A stretch of 64,000 nucleotides of DNA from Pseudomonas weihenstephanensis. GTDB taxonomy: Bacteria; Pseudomonadota; Gammaproteobacteria; Pseudomonadales; Pseudomonadaceae. The stretch is from positions 186,001 to 250,000 of the forward strand of contig NZ_JYLF01000005.1 of NCBI RefSeq assembly GCF_001043055.1, written 5' to 3'. The notes under the pieces were generated by a model, which saw only the letters and a list, made by a program, of their open reading frames with translations, searched no databases and had not been told where the DNA came from. Numbering within the stretch: the stretch's first letter is position 1; the number at the start of each line of letters is the position of its first letter. Both the position numbers and the translations under genes were made by a program. This document shows, piece after piece, positions 24,208 to 31,018 of the stretch.

Positions 24208-24963
24208 ATGACAGAAACTACCCCCGTACCTAGCCGCCTAGCCTTACTTTTTAAGGCTCGCCGCGAAGAGCTTCAATTGACACAAGAAGACGTCGCCAGC
24301 AGGGTGACGGCGCTCTTGCCGCCGTCAAAAAGGCTAACGCAGCAGTCTTATGCCGCGTTCGAAAAGGGAAAATCACAGACTTCCAGACATGCCATTGCTA
24401 TTGCCCAGGCTCTTAATCTCCCGCCTGATGTTTTGAGCGATCAATGGCGTCATTCACCACAGAACATTGAAAGCCTTGCGAATGCCAAGCTGATTGCTGA
24501 GCCAATTTTGATATGGGATGAAAAAACTCCACTTGCTGATGAAGTAGAGGTCCCCTTGCTTAAAGAAGTAGAACTGTCGAACGGGTCTGGACGGACAGCA
24601 TTACAAGAGCACGGCAAAGTAAAGCTCGGCATAAGCAAAACCACCCTGCAAGAAATGGGGGTCGATCCTGCAAACATAATTTGCGCATCAGTCACAGGTA
24701 ATAGCATGGAGCCCGTGATACCTGACGGAAATACAGTAGGTATCGACAAAGGAAAGACCTCTGTTCGGGATGGAGACCTTTTTGCATTACGCCACAACAA
24801 CCAGCTCAGAGTTCGGATGCTCTACAGGCTCCCAATTGGTGGCTTAAGGATGCGAAGCTTCAACCGAGACGAGCACCCTGATGAAGAGTATTCGGACGAG
24901 CGAATCAAAGCCGAAAACATTGAGATACTCGGTCGAGTATTTTGGTATTCAGTGCTGCGATAA
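24208..24963 (+). CDS. CI-like repressor (XRE helix-turn-helix plus S24 peptidase fold)
   Basis: A 251-residue protein. Residues 10-75 form an XRE helix-turn-helix (LFKARREELQLTQEDVASRV ... QQSYAAFEKGKSQTSRHAI). Residues about 130-245 are an S24/LexA-type domain with the nucleophile motif GNSMEPVIPDGNTVGID and the late strand LRVRMLYRLPIGGLRMRSFN. In LexA, lambda CI and most relatives the residue after the V of that strand is the catalytic Lys; here it is Arg (codon CGG). The protein should still bind operators, but RecA-stimulated self-cleavage may be lost. It is divergent from cro and followed by its own terminator. Confidence 0.88.
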   Translation: MTETTPVPSRLALLFKARREELQLTQEDVASRVTALLPPSKRLTQQSYAAFEKGKSQTSRHAIAIAQALNLPPDVLSDQWRHSPQNIESLANAKLIAEPILIWDEKTPLADEVEVPLLKEVELSNGSGRTALQEHGKVKLGISKTTLQEMGVDPANIICASVTGNSMEPVIPDGNTVGIDKGKTSVRDGDLFALRHNNQLRVRMLYRLPIGGLRMRSFNRDEHPDEEYSDERIKAENIEILGRVFWYSVLR

Positions 24964-24982
24964 GCCTGCCCACCCCTAAAGA

Positions 24983-25006
24983 ACCCGCCAAGCGCGGGTT
25001 TTTTGT
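24983..25006 (+). terminator. Intrinsic terminator after cI
   Basis: AACCCGC-CAAGC-GCGGGTT followed by TTTTTG. A clean G+C stem with a T-tract 20 bp after the cI stop isolates the repressor transcript from the rightward operon, which has its own promoter just beyond. Confidence 0.85.
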
Positions 25007-25037
25007 TAACTCAAGAAAATATTTACAAGATTTACTG

Positions 25038-25087
25038 TTGACCTTATAACAAATAAACACGTATTGTTTGTCTCGCCCTCTCACCAA
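25038..25087 (+). promoter_or_regulatory. Rightward promoter, operator-like repeat and CCTCTCACCAA element
   Basis: TTGACC (25038-25043), an 18-bp spacer and TATTGT (25062-25067) form a sigma-70 promoter. An imperfect inverted repeat AACAAATA...TATTGTTTG (25048-25070) covers it and resembles the two operator palindromes near cI. Ten bases on, CCTCTCACCAA (25077-25087) gives a copy of the recurrent early element at the start of the transcript. Confidence 0.55.
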
Positions 25088-25098
25088 GAGTACGAGCC

Positions 25099-25290
25099 AT
25101 GCAGACGACACAGCACAGCACCACCCGCAGCCGAGGTTGCACACACCCGGTAGCCAGTACCAGCCGCCCCCTTGTTGGTGCCATTCAAAGCCCTGCAAGG
25201 CTACCGGTCACTACCTCCAGTCCAGCCCGAATCACCCAGGCTGCTCAACACGCTGAAACTTTCGGCCCAACCGTAGGTGATGCAGCATGA
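25099..25290 (+). CDS. Small Ser/Thr/Pro-rich protein, first gene of the rightward operon
   Basis: A 63-residue frame, MQTTQHSTTRSRGCTHPVAS ... QHAETFGPTVGDAA, low in hydrophobic residues and probably disordered. I do not recognise a family. It is supported by position right after the promoter, a weak AAGAG site and an ATGA overlap with the kinase gene start, typical of coupled phage genes. It could also be only a leader peptide that opens the kinase ribosome site. Confidence 0.4.
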   Translation: MQTTQHSTTRSRGCTHPVASTSRPLVGAIQSPARLPVTTSSPARITQAAQHAETFGPTVGDAA

Positions 25291-25850
25291 AACAGGTACT
25301 GATTGGACTGGCAGGCCTTGCCCGCTCGGGTAAAACAACCGCAGCAATGCACTTGGCCAGCACCCACAACTTTCAAACCTACGCATTTGCAGACCCTCTG
25401 CGCGAAGGCTTGATGACCATCCTCAACCTGACTGAGCGTGACTTTGACGACGAGCACAAAGAGCAGCCTGTCGGTTGGTTAGGCCGCTCAGCACGTGAGT
25501 TGATGCAATCGCTGGGTACAGAGTGGGGCCGTGACCAAATACACCCGGATTTGTGGGTGTGGCTGGCCGAGCAAAACCTTGCGCTGCTCGGGCAAGCCAA
25601 CGACGTAGCCAGCGGCTTTGTGATTAGCGACCTGCGCTTTGAAAACGAAGCCGCTTTCGTCCGCGAAAAAGGGGGCTTGGTTATTCACCTGCTGCGTGAA
25701 GACGCCCCCGATGTGAACTCACACATCAGCGAGTCCGGCATTGCCATCCACGACAACGACCTCGTACTTCACAACGACGAATCGATTGAAGAGTTGACAG
25801 GCCAACTGGACGAAATCTTCACTGCCTTGTGCACTCGCGCAGCGGCTTAA
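25287..25850 (+). CDS. Deoxynucleoside monophosphate kinase (phage dNMP kinase)
   Basis: A 187-residue P-loop kinase beginning MKQVLIGLAGLARSGKTTAA. The Walker A loop is at residues 7-17. The substrate-binding region YAFADPLREGLMTILNLT is followed by GWLGRSARELMQSLGTEWGR, characteristic of the dNMP kinase family of T4 gp1 and Pseudomonas phages. The VISDLRFENEA motif is the Walker-B-type strand. It phosphorylates dNMPs to dNDPs to feed phage DNA synthesis. It is coupled to the small upstream gene by ATGA. Confidence 0.88.
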   Translation: MKQVLIGLAGLARSGKTTAAMHLASTHNFQTYAFADPLREGLMTILNLTERDFDDEHKEQPVGWLGRSARELMQSLGTEWGRDQIHPDLWVWLAEQNLALLGQANDVASGFVISDLRFENEAAFVREKGGLVIHLLREDAPDVNSHISESGIAIHDNDLVLHNDESIEELTGQLDEIFTALCTRAAA

Positions 25851-25861
25851 GGAGCGCCCAC

Positions 25862-26143
25862 ATGAACCGAACCCTGGACGCTACTGCCGCCCTGCTCGGC
25901 TTAAAACCACGCGCCTTTCGTACCCGGCTGCGTGAACTTGGCATTTTGACCCAAAACGGTGAGCTGGCCACCAAGCACCGCGACCAGGGTTATCTCTACG
26001 TAGACACCCGCAGTCGCTGGAACGCGAACATCAACACCTTTAGCTATTACGCGGTGGTGATGGTGAAAGAGCCAGGTGTGAAGTGGTTGAGCACGCAATT
26101 GGGCATAGCCCTAAAACCAGTGACTAAGGACGCCGCCGCATGA
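25862..26143 (+). CDS. KilAC-domain protein (stand-alone antirepressor C-terminal domain)
   Basis: A 93-residue protein starting MNRTLDATAALLGLKPRAFR followed by TRLRELGILTQNGELATKHR, then YLYVDTRSRWN and a C-terminal hydrophobic strand. This is the phage antirepressor KilAC fold without the usual N-terminal BRO/AntA domain. The ATG at 25862 follows AAGGAG, so upstream codons to 25829 are not needed. In other phages KilAC proteins counteract the repressor or regulate early genes. Its neighbour encoding a PrtN-family protein strengthens a regulatory role for this operon. Confidence 0.75.
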   Translation: MNRTLDATAALLGLKPRAFRTRLRELGILTQNGELATKHRDQGYLYVDTRSRWNANINTFSYYAVVMVKEPGVKWLSTQLGIALKPVTKDAAA

Positions 26144-26514
26144 AACAGAACGCAATTACTCAAGCGATCGGTGCCCTGAAACTGGTCCCGATTTTCGTCA
26201 ACAACCCGGCCATCATCAGCCGTGCCACGCTGATTGGCGCATCAGCAGAAGCGGTCGCCATGCTTGAAGCGCTTCCGGCTGTCACTGCCGAGTTGGCCGA
26301 AGTCTTTCGCCGCGTAGATGCCGTAATCCTTGAAGGCCAAACCGCTTACGTAACGCCTACACGCTGCCCGGAGTACCCATATGGCGCTGTTATCGCTGAT
26401 AGCAAAGGCAACATTTGCGCCGCAGCAATGGGAAAAACCCAAGAGGGTCTGGCCGAGCTGATTCGCCTCAAGTTGCTGCCCCAACAAGAGGGGTGCGGGG
26501 AGGATGTAGCGTGA
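26140..26514 (+). CDS. Hypothetical phage protein (124 aa)
   Basis: A soluble protein, MKQNAITQAIGALKLVPIFV ... EYPYGAVIADSKGNICAAAM, with a helical N-terminal half and a C-terminal half of strands. I do not recognise a family. It overlaps KilAC upstream (ATGA) and the PrtN gene downstream (GTGA), so it is part of a tightly coupled set and very likely translated. Function unknown. Confidence 0.6.
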   Translation: MKQNAITQAIGALKLVPIFVNNPAIISRATLIGASAEAVAMLEALPAVTAELAEVFRRVDAVILEGQTAYVTPTRCPEYPYGAVIADSKGNICAAAMGKTQEGLAELIRLKLLPQQEGCGEDVA

Positions 26515-26753
26515 GCGACACACTCGACCAACTGCGCCGGGAGTTCGCCACTCCCTGCCCCAGCCTGACGGCTGTACGCGAACGCTACTTCACGCACATC
26601 AGAACAGATCGTTACCTGCTCAGCGAGATTAAAGCCGGGCGCATTGCACTTAAGGTCACCCGCCTGCACCGCTCAAGCAGAGCAAAGCCGGTGGTGTACC
26701 TGCACATGTTGGCAGCTTATCTAGACGCGCAAGCGCCAAACCAAGCCGCCTAA
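26511..26753 (+). CDS. PrtN-family (pyocin activator) protein
   Basis: An 80-residue protein starting with GTG at 26511 after a GGGGAGG site; the longer ATG frame from 26415 only shadows its neighbour. The pattern CPSLTAVRERYFTHIRTDRY, LLSEIKAGRIALKVTRLHRS and VVYLHMLAAYLDAQ matches the pyocin activator PrtN family. This is a small DNA-binding fold that in P. aeruginosa activates pyocin genes after DNA damage. Here it could activate phage genes or act like an excisionase near the integrase. Confidence 0.78.
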   Translation: MSDTLDQLRREFATPCPSLTAVRERYFTHIRTDRYLLSEIKAGRIALKVTRLHRSSRAKPVVYLHMLAAYLDAQAPNQAA

Positions 26754-26806
26754 GTATTCCCCTGACTCTCGGGGGCCATAGCAACCAACGTAATGAGGCA
26801 CAGCAC

Positions 26807-27148
26807 ATGAGCAAATCACGTCCATTTATCGACACCCTGCGCGACATCGAAGCTGGCGGGCTACTGGATGAACTTAGCGAAACCCAGCACAGCTTGATCG
26901 ACGCCATTCGCCTGACCGGGAAAGGTGGCGAGCTGACCATCAAGCTCACCTACAAACCCGATGGCAACGGCCAGATGACCATCAAGGCAGACGTCAAAGC
27001 CAAAGAGCCTGCCTTGTCGCGCGGTACGTCGCTGTTCTTCCTGACGCCTGAGGGCAACCTCACTCGCCGCGACCCACGCCAACAAGACCTAGCGCTTCGA
27101 ACTGTGGGTGAAGAAAAACCCGAAGTTCTGCGCCAAGTCAGTCAGTAA
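26807..27148 (+). CDS. Conserved Pseudomonas phage protein (113 aa)
   Basis: A 113-residue protein with a helical start (IDTLRDIEAGGLLDELSETQ), a beta-rich middle (GELTIKLTYKPDGNGQMTIK) and the loop SLFFLTPEGNLTRRDPRQQD. The family is one I know only as hypothetical proteins that accompany DUF2303 genes; no function can be assigned. It has its own ribosome site and a 48-bp gap before DUF2303 that contains a CCTCTCACCA element. Confidence 0.65.
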   Translation: MSKSRPFIDTLRDIEAGGLLDELSETQHSLIDAIRLTGKGGELTIKLTYKPDGNGQMTIKADVKAKEPALSRGTSLFFLTPEGNLTRRDPRQQDLALRTVGEEKPEVLRQVSQ

Positions 27149-27158
27149 ACACCTCTCG

Positions 27159-27168
27159 CCTCTCACCA
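27159..27168 (+). promoter_or_regulatory. CCTCTCACCA element before DUF2303
   Basis: CCTCTCACCATTT lies in the leader of the DUF2303 gene in the sense orientation, preceded by a partial copy (CCTCTCG). I see no flanking stem here, unlike the copies at 23732, 23811 and 28046. Confidence 0.5.
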
Positions 27169-27195
27169 TTTGTATTACCCACTGGAGCACATCCA

Positions 27196-28017
27196 ATGCA
27201 ACAAGCCCTACAACAGCTGTTCAGCTACGCTCAGTCCCTCGGCAAGCCCGTCGATCACCCTGGGTTGGCCGCACCCATCGCGCTGCTCCCGAACGATGTA
27301 GCACTCAAAAGCCTTGAGCACTTGTTACCCGCGCCGACCCGCGCCAAACAAAAACTCACCGTGCTGGATGCTGAGTCGTTCATCGACTACGTGAATCGCT
27401 TCGCCACTTCGGCGACGGCTGTGTTCTGCAACGGCCCGGAAGGTCGCACTTTCTCAGCAGTCATTGACTACCACCAGCCCGAGAGCCCTGCTTGGCTGGA
27501 ACACGTCGCAACCTATCGTTGCCCGACCACTGTTGAATGGGGCCGCTGGAAGGAATACGACCGTAAGCGCATGGATCAAGCGACCTTCGCTGAATTTATT
27601 GAAGAAAACGTGTGGGACATCACCCAGCCTGCCAACGAACAGAATGCACCAGGTGCAGCGGATATGCTGGAAATCAGCCGCACCCTTGAAGCCAAGAAAA
27701 ACATCACCTTCCGCCAAGGCACCCGCCTCGACAACGGCCAAGTGCAACTCACGTACAACGAAGAAATCGACGGCCGTGCTGGCGAAGCTGGCCAGTTGCG
27801 CATTCCTGAGCAGTTCTTCATTGCAGTGAAACCCTTCCTTGGCGGTGATGCCTTCTGCGTGCCTGCGCGATTCCGTTATCGCATCCAGGACGGCCGCTTG
27901 ATGATGTGGTTCGAACTGGTGCGCCCGGACAAGGTACTTGAAGAAGCCTACAACGCGGTGCGCGACAAAATCCAAGCAGCCATCAGCGAAGTACCGCTGT
28001 ACGAAGCCACTTTGTAA
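27196..28017 (+). CDS. DUF2303 family phage protein
   Basis: A 273-residue protein with the DUF2303 pattern: ESFIDYVNRFATSATAVFCN, FSAVIDYHQPESPAWLEHVA, ATFAEFIEENVWDITQP and FFIAVKPFLGGDAFCVPARF with RYRIQDGRLMMWFELVRPDK. The family is common in early regions of temperate phages of Proteobacteria and is often next to recombination or replication genes; its biochemical role is not established. Complete length. Confidence 0.85.
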   Translation: MQQALQQLFSYAQSLGKPVDHPGLAAPIALLPNDVALKSLEHLLPAPTRAKQKLTVLDAESFIDYVNRFATSATAVFCNGPEGRTFSAVIDYHQPESPAWLEHVATYRCPTTVEWGRWKEYDRKRMDQATFAEFIEENVWDITQPANEQNAPGAADMLEISRTLEAKKNITFRQGTRLDNGQVQLTYNEEIDGRAGEAGQLRIPEQFFIAVKPFLGGDAFCVPARFRYRIQDGRLMMWFELVRPDKVLEEAYNAVRDKIQAAISEVPLYEATL

Positions 28018-28034
28018 ATAACCACCCGCACCAT

Positions 28035-28076
28035 CCCGCCGCGGGCCTCTCACCAACGATCCCTGCGGCGGGTTTT
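28035..28076 (+). terminator. Intrinsic terminator with the CCTCTCACCAA element in its loop
   Basis: CCCGCCGC (28035-28042) and GCGGCGGG (28065-28072) form an 8-bp G+C stem followed by TTTT. The 22-nt loop contains CCTCTCACCAA (28046-28056). It separates DUF2303 from the DUF4224-integrase pair, so a factor that binds the loop could decide whether integrase is transcribed from the rightward promoter. Confidence 0.75.
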
Positions 28077-28159
28077 AACGAGGTACACAGCACATGCATG
28101 CACAGCACGCTTTAGCCAGAAAATCGGGAGCCGAGAGGCACGAGCCCCGGGAGAGCCGC

Positions 28160-28399
28160 ATGATGGCATTTCAAAGTGAAACGCTTACTGATGAAGAGCT
28201 GGCAACCATTACCGGCTATCAAATCCCATCCAAACATATCCATTGGCTAGTCGAAAACCGCTGGGAGTTTGTCCTGACTGGTGCTCGTCGCCCAATTGTT
28301 GGTCGGTTATATGCCCGAATGAAGCTGGCAGGCGTTAAGCCTGTAGCCGGGAATGTTGAGGCCGAAGTCTGGACCCTCGACTTGTCGAAGGTTAGTTGA
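28160..28399 (+). CDS. DUF4224 domain protein
   Basis: A 79-residue protein, FQSETLTDEELATITGYQIP ... LTGARRPIVGRLYARMKLAG, typical of DUF4224, which is generally found immediately upstream of a phage integrase. The start at 28160 (MMAF) follows GGGAGAG and fits the family length; a longer frame from 28094 is possible. The gene probably encodes a small DNA-binding or excision-related protein; inference from context. Confidence 0.75.
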   Translation: MMAFQSETLTDEELATITGYQIPSKHIHWLVENRWEFVLTGARRPIVGRLYARMKLAGVKPVAGNVEAEVWTLDLSKVS

Positions 28400-28404
28400 C
28401 CCCC

Positions 28405-29469
28405 ATGCGTAAAAAAAACACGGCAAACCTAGATCTTCCACCGCGAATGATCCGCCGCATAAGAAAAGGTGCGACCGGAAAAATATGGGTGTCGTACTAC
28501 TACAACGGCAGGGACGCAGCCGGAAAGCGAAAAGAGATACCTCTGGGCACGGATCTCGACCAAGCAAAAGTTGAGTGGGCCAGGCTTGAACGAAAGGCAC
28601 CTCCGAAACCCAATCATCTGATGACTTACCTGTTTGACCGGTACGAGAAAGAAATCATCCCCGGCAAATCAATCCGCACTCAGTCCGACAATCACAAAGA
28701 ACTTAAGCAACTGCGACGAGCATTTGAAAACGCTCCCATCGAATCGATTACGCCTCAGGTTGTAGCCCAGTACCGTGACGCAAGAACAGCCAAGGTCAGG
28801 GCTAACCGCGAGATCGCCCTACTCTCCCATGCGTTCACCATTGCACGGGAATGGGGTCTCACAGATAAGGCTAACCCTTGCTTTGGTGTTCGCCGCAATA
28901 AGGAGAAACCGCGAGACTATTACGCGGGTGAAATCGTGTGGAACGCGGTATACACCGAGGCGGTGCAGGAACTGAAAGATGCAATGGACATGGCATATCT
29001 GACTGGGCAACGTCCGGCCGATGTACTCAAAATCGCGGCAACTGATCTGAACAATGGTTTTTTGCTAATCGGACAGGGCAAAACTGAAAAGCGCTTGCGC
29101 CTTCGTTTGGAAGATGCAGGCGTCCAATCCGGACTGAGCACCTTTATTGATAACTTGCTGGAACGACGCGCTATTAACGGGGTTAAAACTTCGACGCTGA
29201 TAACTAACTCGTCGGGGCTGCGTATGAGCCAGCAGATGCTACGCAACCGGTGGGACGATGCTAGGGAGAAAGCTGCTATCAAAGCTGCTGCGGATGGTGA
29301 TTCAGCACTTGCTGCTAGTATTAGGCAGTTTCAGTTCAAGGATATCCGCCCCAAAGCAGCCAGCGAGATCGAGCTAACGCACGCAAGCCGCTTGCTGGGG
29401 CACTCCACTGAGGAGATTACCAAGAAGGTGTATCGGAGAGTTGGGGAGATTGTTAAGCCTACAAAGTGA
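28405..29469 (+). CDS. Phage tyrosine integrase
   Basis: A 354-residue tyrosine recombinase. It has an N-terminal Arm-type DNA-binding region (GKIWVSYYYNGRDAAGKRKE), a core-binding SAM-like domain near 70-165 and a catalytic domain. Visible catalytic residues are R203 (TGQRPADVL), K226 (GQGKTEKR), R315 (FKDIRPKAAS), H333 (LLGHSTEE) and Y343 (KKVYRR). The usual HxxR histidine is Lys312, a tolerated variant in this family. It points toward the tRNA-Cys gene 4.5 kb away and is separated from it by the defence cassette. Confidence 0.92.
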   Translation: MRKKNTANLDLPPRMIRRIRKGATGKIWVSYYYNGRDAAGKRKEIPLGTDLDQAKVEWARLERKAPPKPNHLMTYLFDRYEKEIIPGKSIRTQSDNHKELKQLRRAFENAPIESITPQVVAQYRDARTAKVRANREIALLSHAFTIAREWGLTDKANPCFGVRRNKEKPRDYYAGEIVWNAVYTEAVQELKDAMDMAYLTGQRPADVLKIAATDLNNGFLLIGQGKTEKRLRLRLEDAGVQSGLSTFIDNLLERRAINGVKTSTLITNSSGLRMSQQMLRNRWDDAREKAAIKAAADGDSALAASIRQFQFKDIRPKAASEIELTHASRLLGHSTEEITKKVYRRVGEIVKPTK

Positions 29470-29746
29470 TCCAAATGCGGCCAAGATGATAGTTACCAGA
29501 ACGGCAATAGCAGATGCACAATTCGAACCAGTTTCACCTTCATAAGAGGTTGAAAATGTCCGAAAGAGACTATTCCGGACAGGCTGCTACCGGCCAGAAG
29601 CGGTCATCATGTGTGTATACCTGGTATCGATTCAGAGCTCATAGATTACTTATTCAAACTCTTTACCTAAAAAACCGACGGTGGGCTCCGTCTGCTACAG
29701 AACCGAATCACTGCCGAGGTTCTGATCATGACTCAGACAAATGATT
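29470..29746. other. Gap after integrase: no gene; contains an inverted-repeat arm
   Basis: I see no gene here. The gap contains CGGCCAGAAGCGGTCAT (29591-29607), whose exact reverse complement is at 33795-33811 beyond the defence cassette, and the terminator of that cassette. A copy of the tRNA-Cys 3' end is not present here. Confidence 0.6.
29669..29695 (-). terminator. Terminator of the defence cassette
   Basis: On the minus strand GACGG-AGCCCA-CCGTC is followed by GGTTTTTT. It lies about 55 bp downstream of the last stop codon of the two-gene operon. A second weaker hairpin (AGAACC/GGTTCT, 29699-29723) stands between. Confidence 0.65.
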
Positions 29747-31003
29747 TTACCGACACGAAATAGCTATCGTGCTCGCCTCCATAATTATTGCGTCAAGCAC
29801 TCGACTGAGCTTGCTTAAGTCATAATTATTTTCCGACTTGGGATTTATCTGTTGTGCAAAAAAATGCTTTGTATAGCTATCTTTATACTCAAGCGCCCCC
29901 TGATAAATGTTTGGATCTCTTTTTAAGTTTGTCCAGATAACTTTTGCTGGTGGATAATCCTTAATATTTAGATCAAGATAACACTCAATTGCAGCTGCGC
30001 GCCCATTAATATTGGAATTATTAAGCCCTTCTGGGCCAAGGCAAGGAAACTCATTAAAGTCAGTCAGCTGAGGCAGAATTAGCGCCCGCACATTTGGCGG
30101 AAGTGATAAGGCTAAGGTTTTTTGATAAGCCTCATATCCCTCCGCATCATTGTCGAAGACAAACAGAACTCGATTCTGGATATCAATCCGCACGAGTCCC
30201 TCGGCAAACTTAATTAAATTCCCAGTTCCGGGAAATGGGTGTCTCTCAGTTACATCAATGAAGTCGAAGAAATCCGACACGTATGGACGTAGCAATGAGA
30301 ACGCATGCTTAAGAATATGCGCATCAGAAGTTCCCTCGGTAGCAATCATAAATCGCTGAATACGCGGAGCCCCGGCAACAAAATCCTCATCATAAGCCCA
30401 TCCGTTTTCAACCAGAGAGCCAAATTCCCACGTAACATTAGTATCCAGATTAGAGTCGCACTCGGCTAAAACCCTGAGTAGCATGTAAGGAGGAAAAAAA
30501 CCAAGCAGTCCACCATAATATGTGACCTCGGAGTAAGCATCGTGAACAAAACTATAACCTGGAATACGCGATTTAAAAACTTCGTCTGAGAAACGGCCTT
30601 TGACTTTCTCCGGGCTTTTGTAATGATCCCAGTGGTAGGTAGCATCTAGCTCAGAAAGTGGAGTTCCTCTAACAAACTGCAAGAGTTCATCAAAGTTGAG
30701 AAAATTTTCTTCTGAAGAGCCCTCCGTGAATTCTGACTTAACATACTCTTCGTAAAAAAAACGAGCTTGTTCTAAAGTATGGCCACCTAAGTCCAGCCTA
30801 GGCTTAATATCGCCCAGACGACGGCTTAGCACCTCTTGTGAAAAGGCCTCTGGCGGGGCGCCCCCTTCTTCGTCCGAGAGTTCATATTCTGTCAGAATTG
30901 TTCTGTCTTCTTTTTGAAACAAAAAACCGTGGTCGTTGCCTTTATGGTTCTTGCTCCAATCTAAACAGATACCACCGACCTTCAATTCAACCACGGTTCC
31001 CAT
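29747..31003 (-). CDS. HEPN/Toprim-associated protein (candidate defence effector)
   Basis: A 418-residue protein. The N-terminal region (GTVVELKVGGICLDWSKNHK ... ECDSNLDTNVTWEFGSLVEN) matches by pattern the domain known as HEPN/Toprim-associated. A Toprim fold begins near residue 216: catalytic Glu in FMIATEGTSDAHILKHAF (E223) and the D-x-D acidic pair in VLFVFDNDAEGYEAY (D284, D286), so the metal-binding residues are intact. Toprim nucleases of the OLD/AriB type cleave DNA or RNA in phage defence. The gene starts 15 bp after the STAND gene stop, so they are co-transcribed. DNA is visibly more A+T-rich than the phage or host genes around. I infer a nuclease effector or sensor, not proven. 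Confidence 0.78.
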   Translation of the reverse strand: MGTVVELKVGGICLDWSKNHKGNDHGFLFQKEDRTILTEYELSDEEGGAPPEAFSQEVLSRRLGDIKPRLDLGGHTLEQARFFYEEYVKSEFTEGSSEENFLNFDELLQFVRGTPLSELDATYHWDHYKSPEKVKGRFSDEVFKSRIPGYSFVHDAYSEVTYYGGLLGFFPPYMLLRVLAECDSNLDTNVTWEFGSLVENGWAYDEDFVAGAPRIQRFMIATEGTSDAHILKHAFSLLRPYVSDFFDFIDVTERHPFPGTGNLIKFAEGLVRIDIQNRVLFVFDNDAEGYEAYQKTLALSLPPNVRALILPQLTDFNEFPCLGPEGLNNSNINGRAAAIECYLDLNIKDYPPAKVIWTNLKRDPNIYQGALEYKDSYTKHFFAQQINPKSENNYDLSKLSRVLDAIIMEASTIAISCR

Positions 31004-31018
31004 ATTGTTTTTCCCCTA

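Noticed and set aside
29470..29560. attR formed by a tRNA-Cys fragment directly after integrase
   Set aside because: No stretch here matches the tRNA-Cys 3' end; the only copy in the window is the full gene at 33987-34060.
29514..29744. 76-residue frame after integrase
   Set aside because: No ribosome site, low protein-like character, and it runs through the cassette terminator and an inverted-repeat arm.
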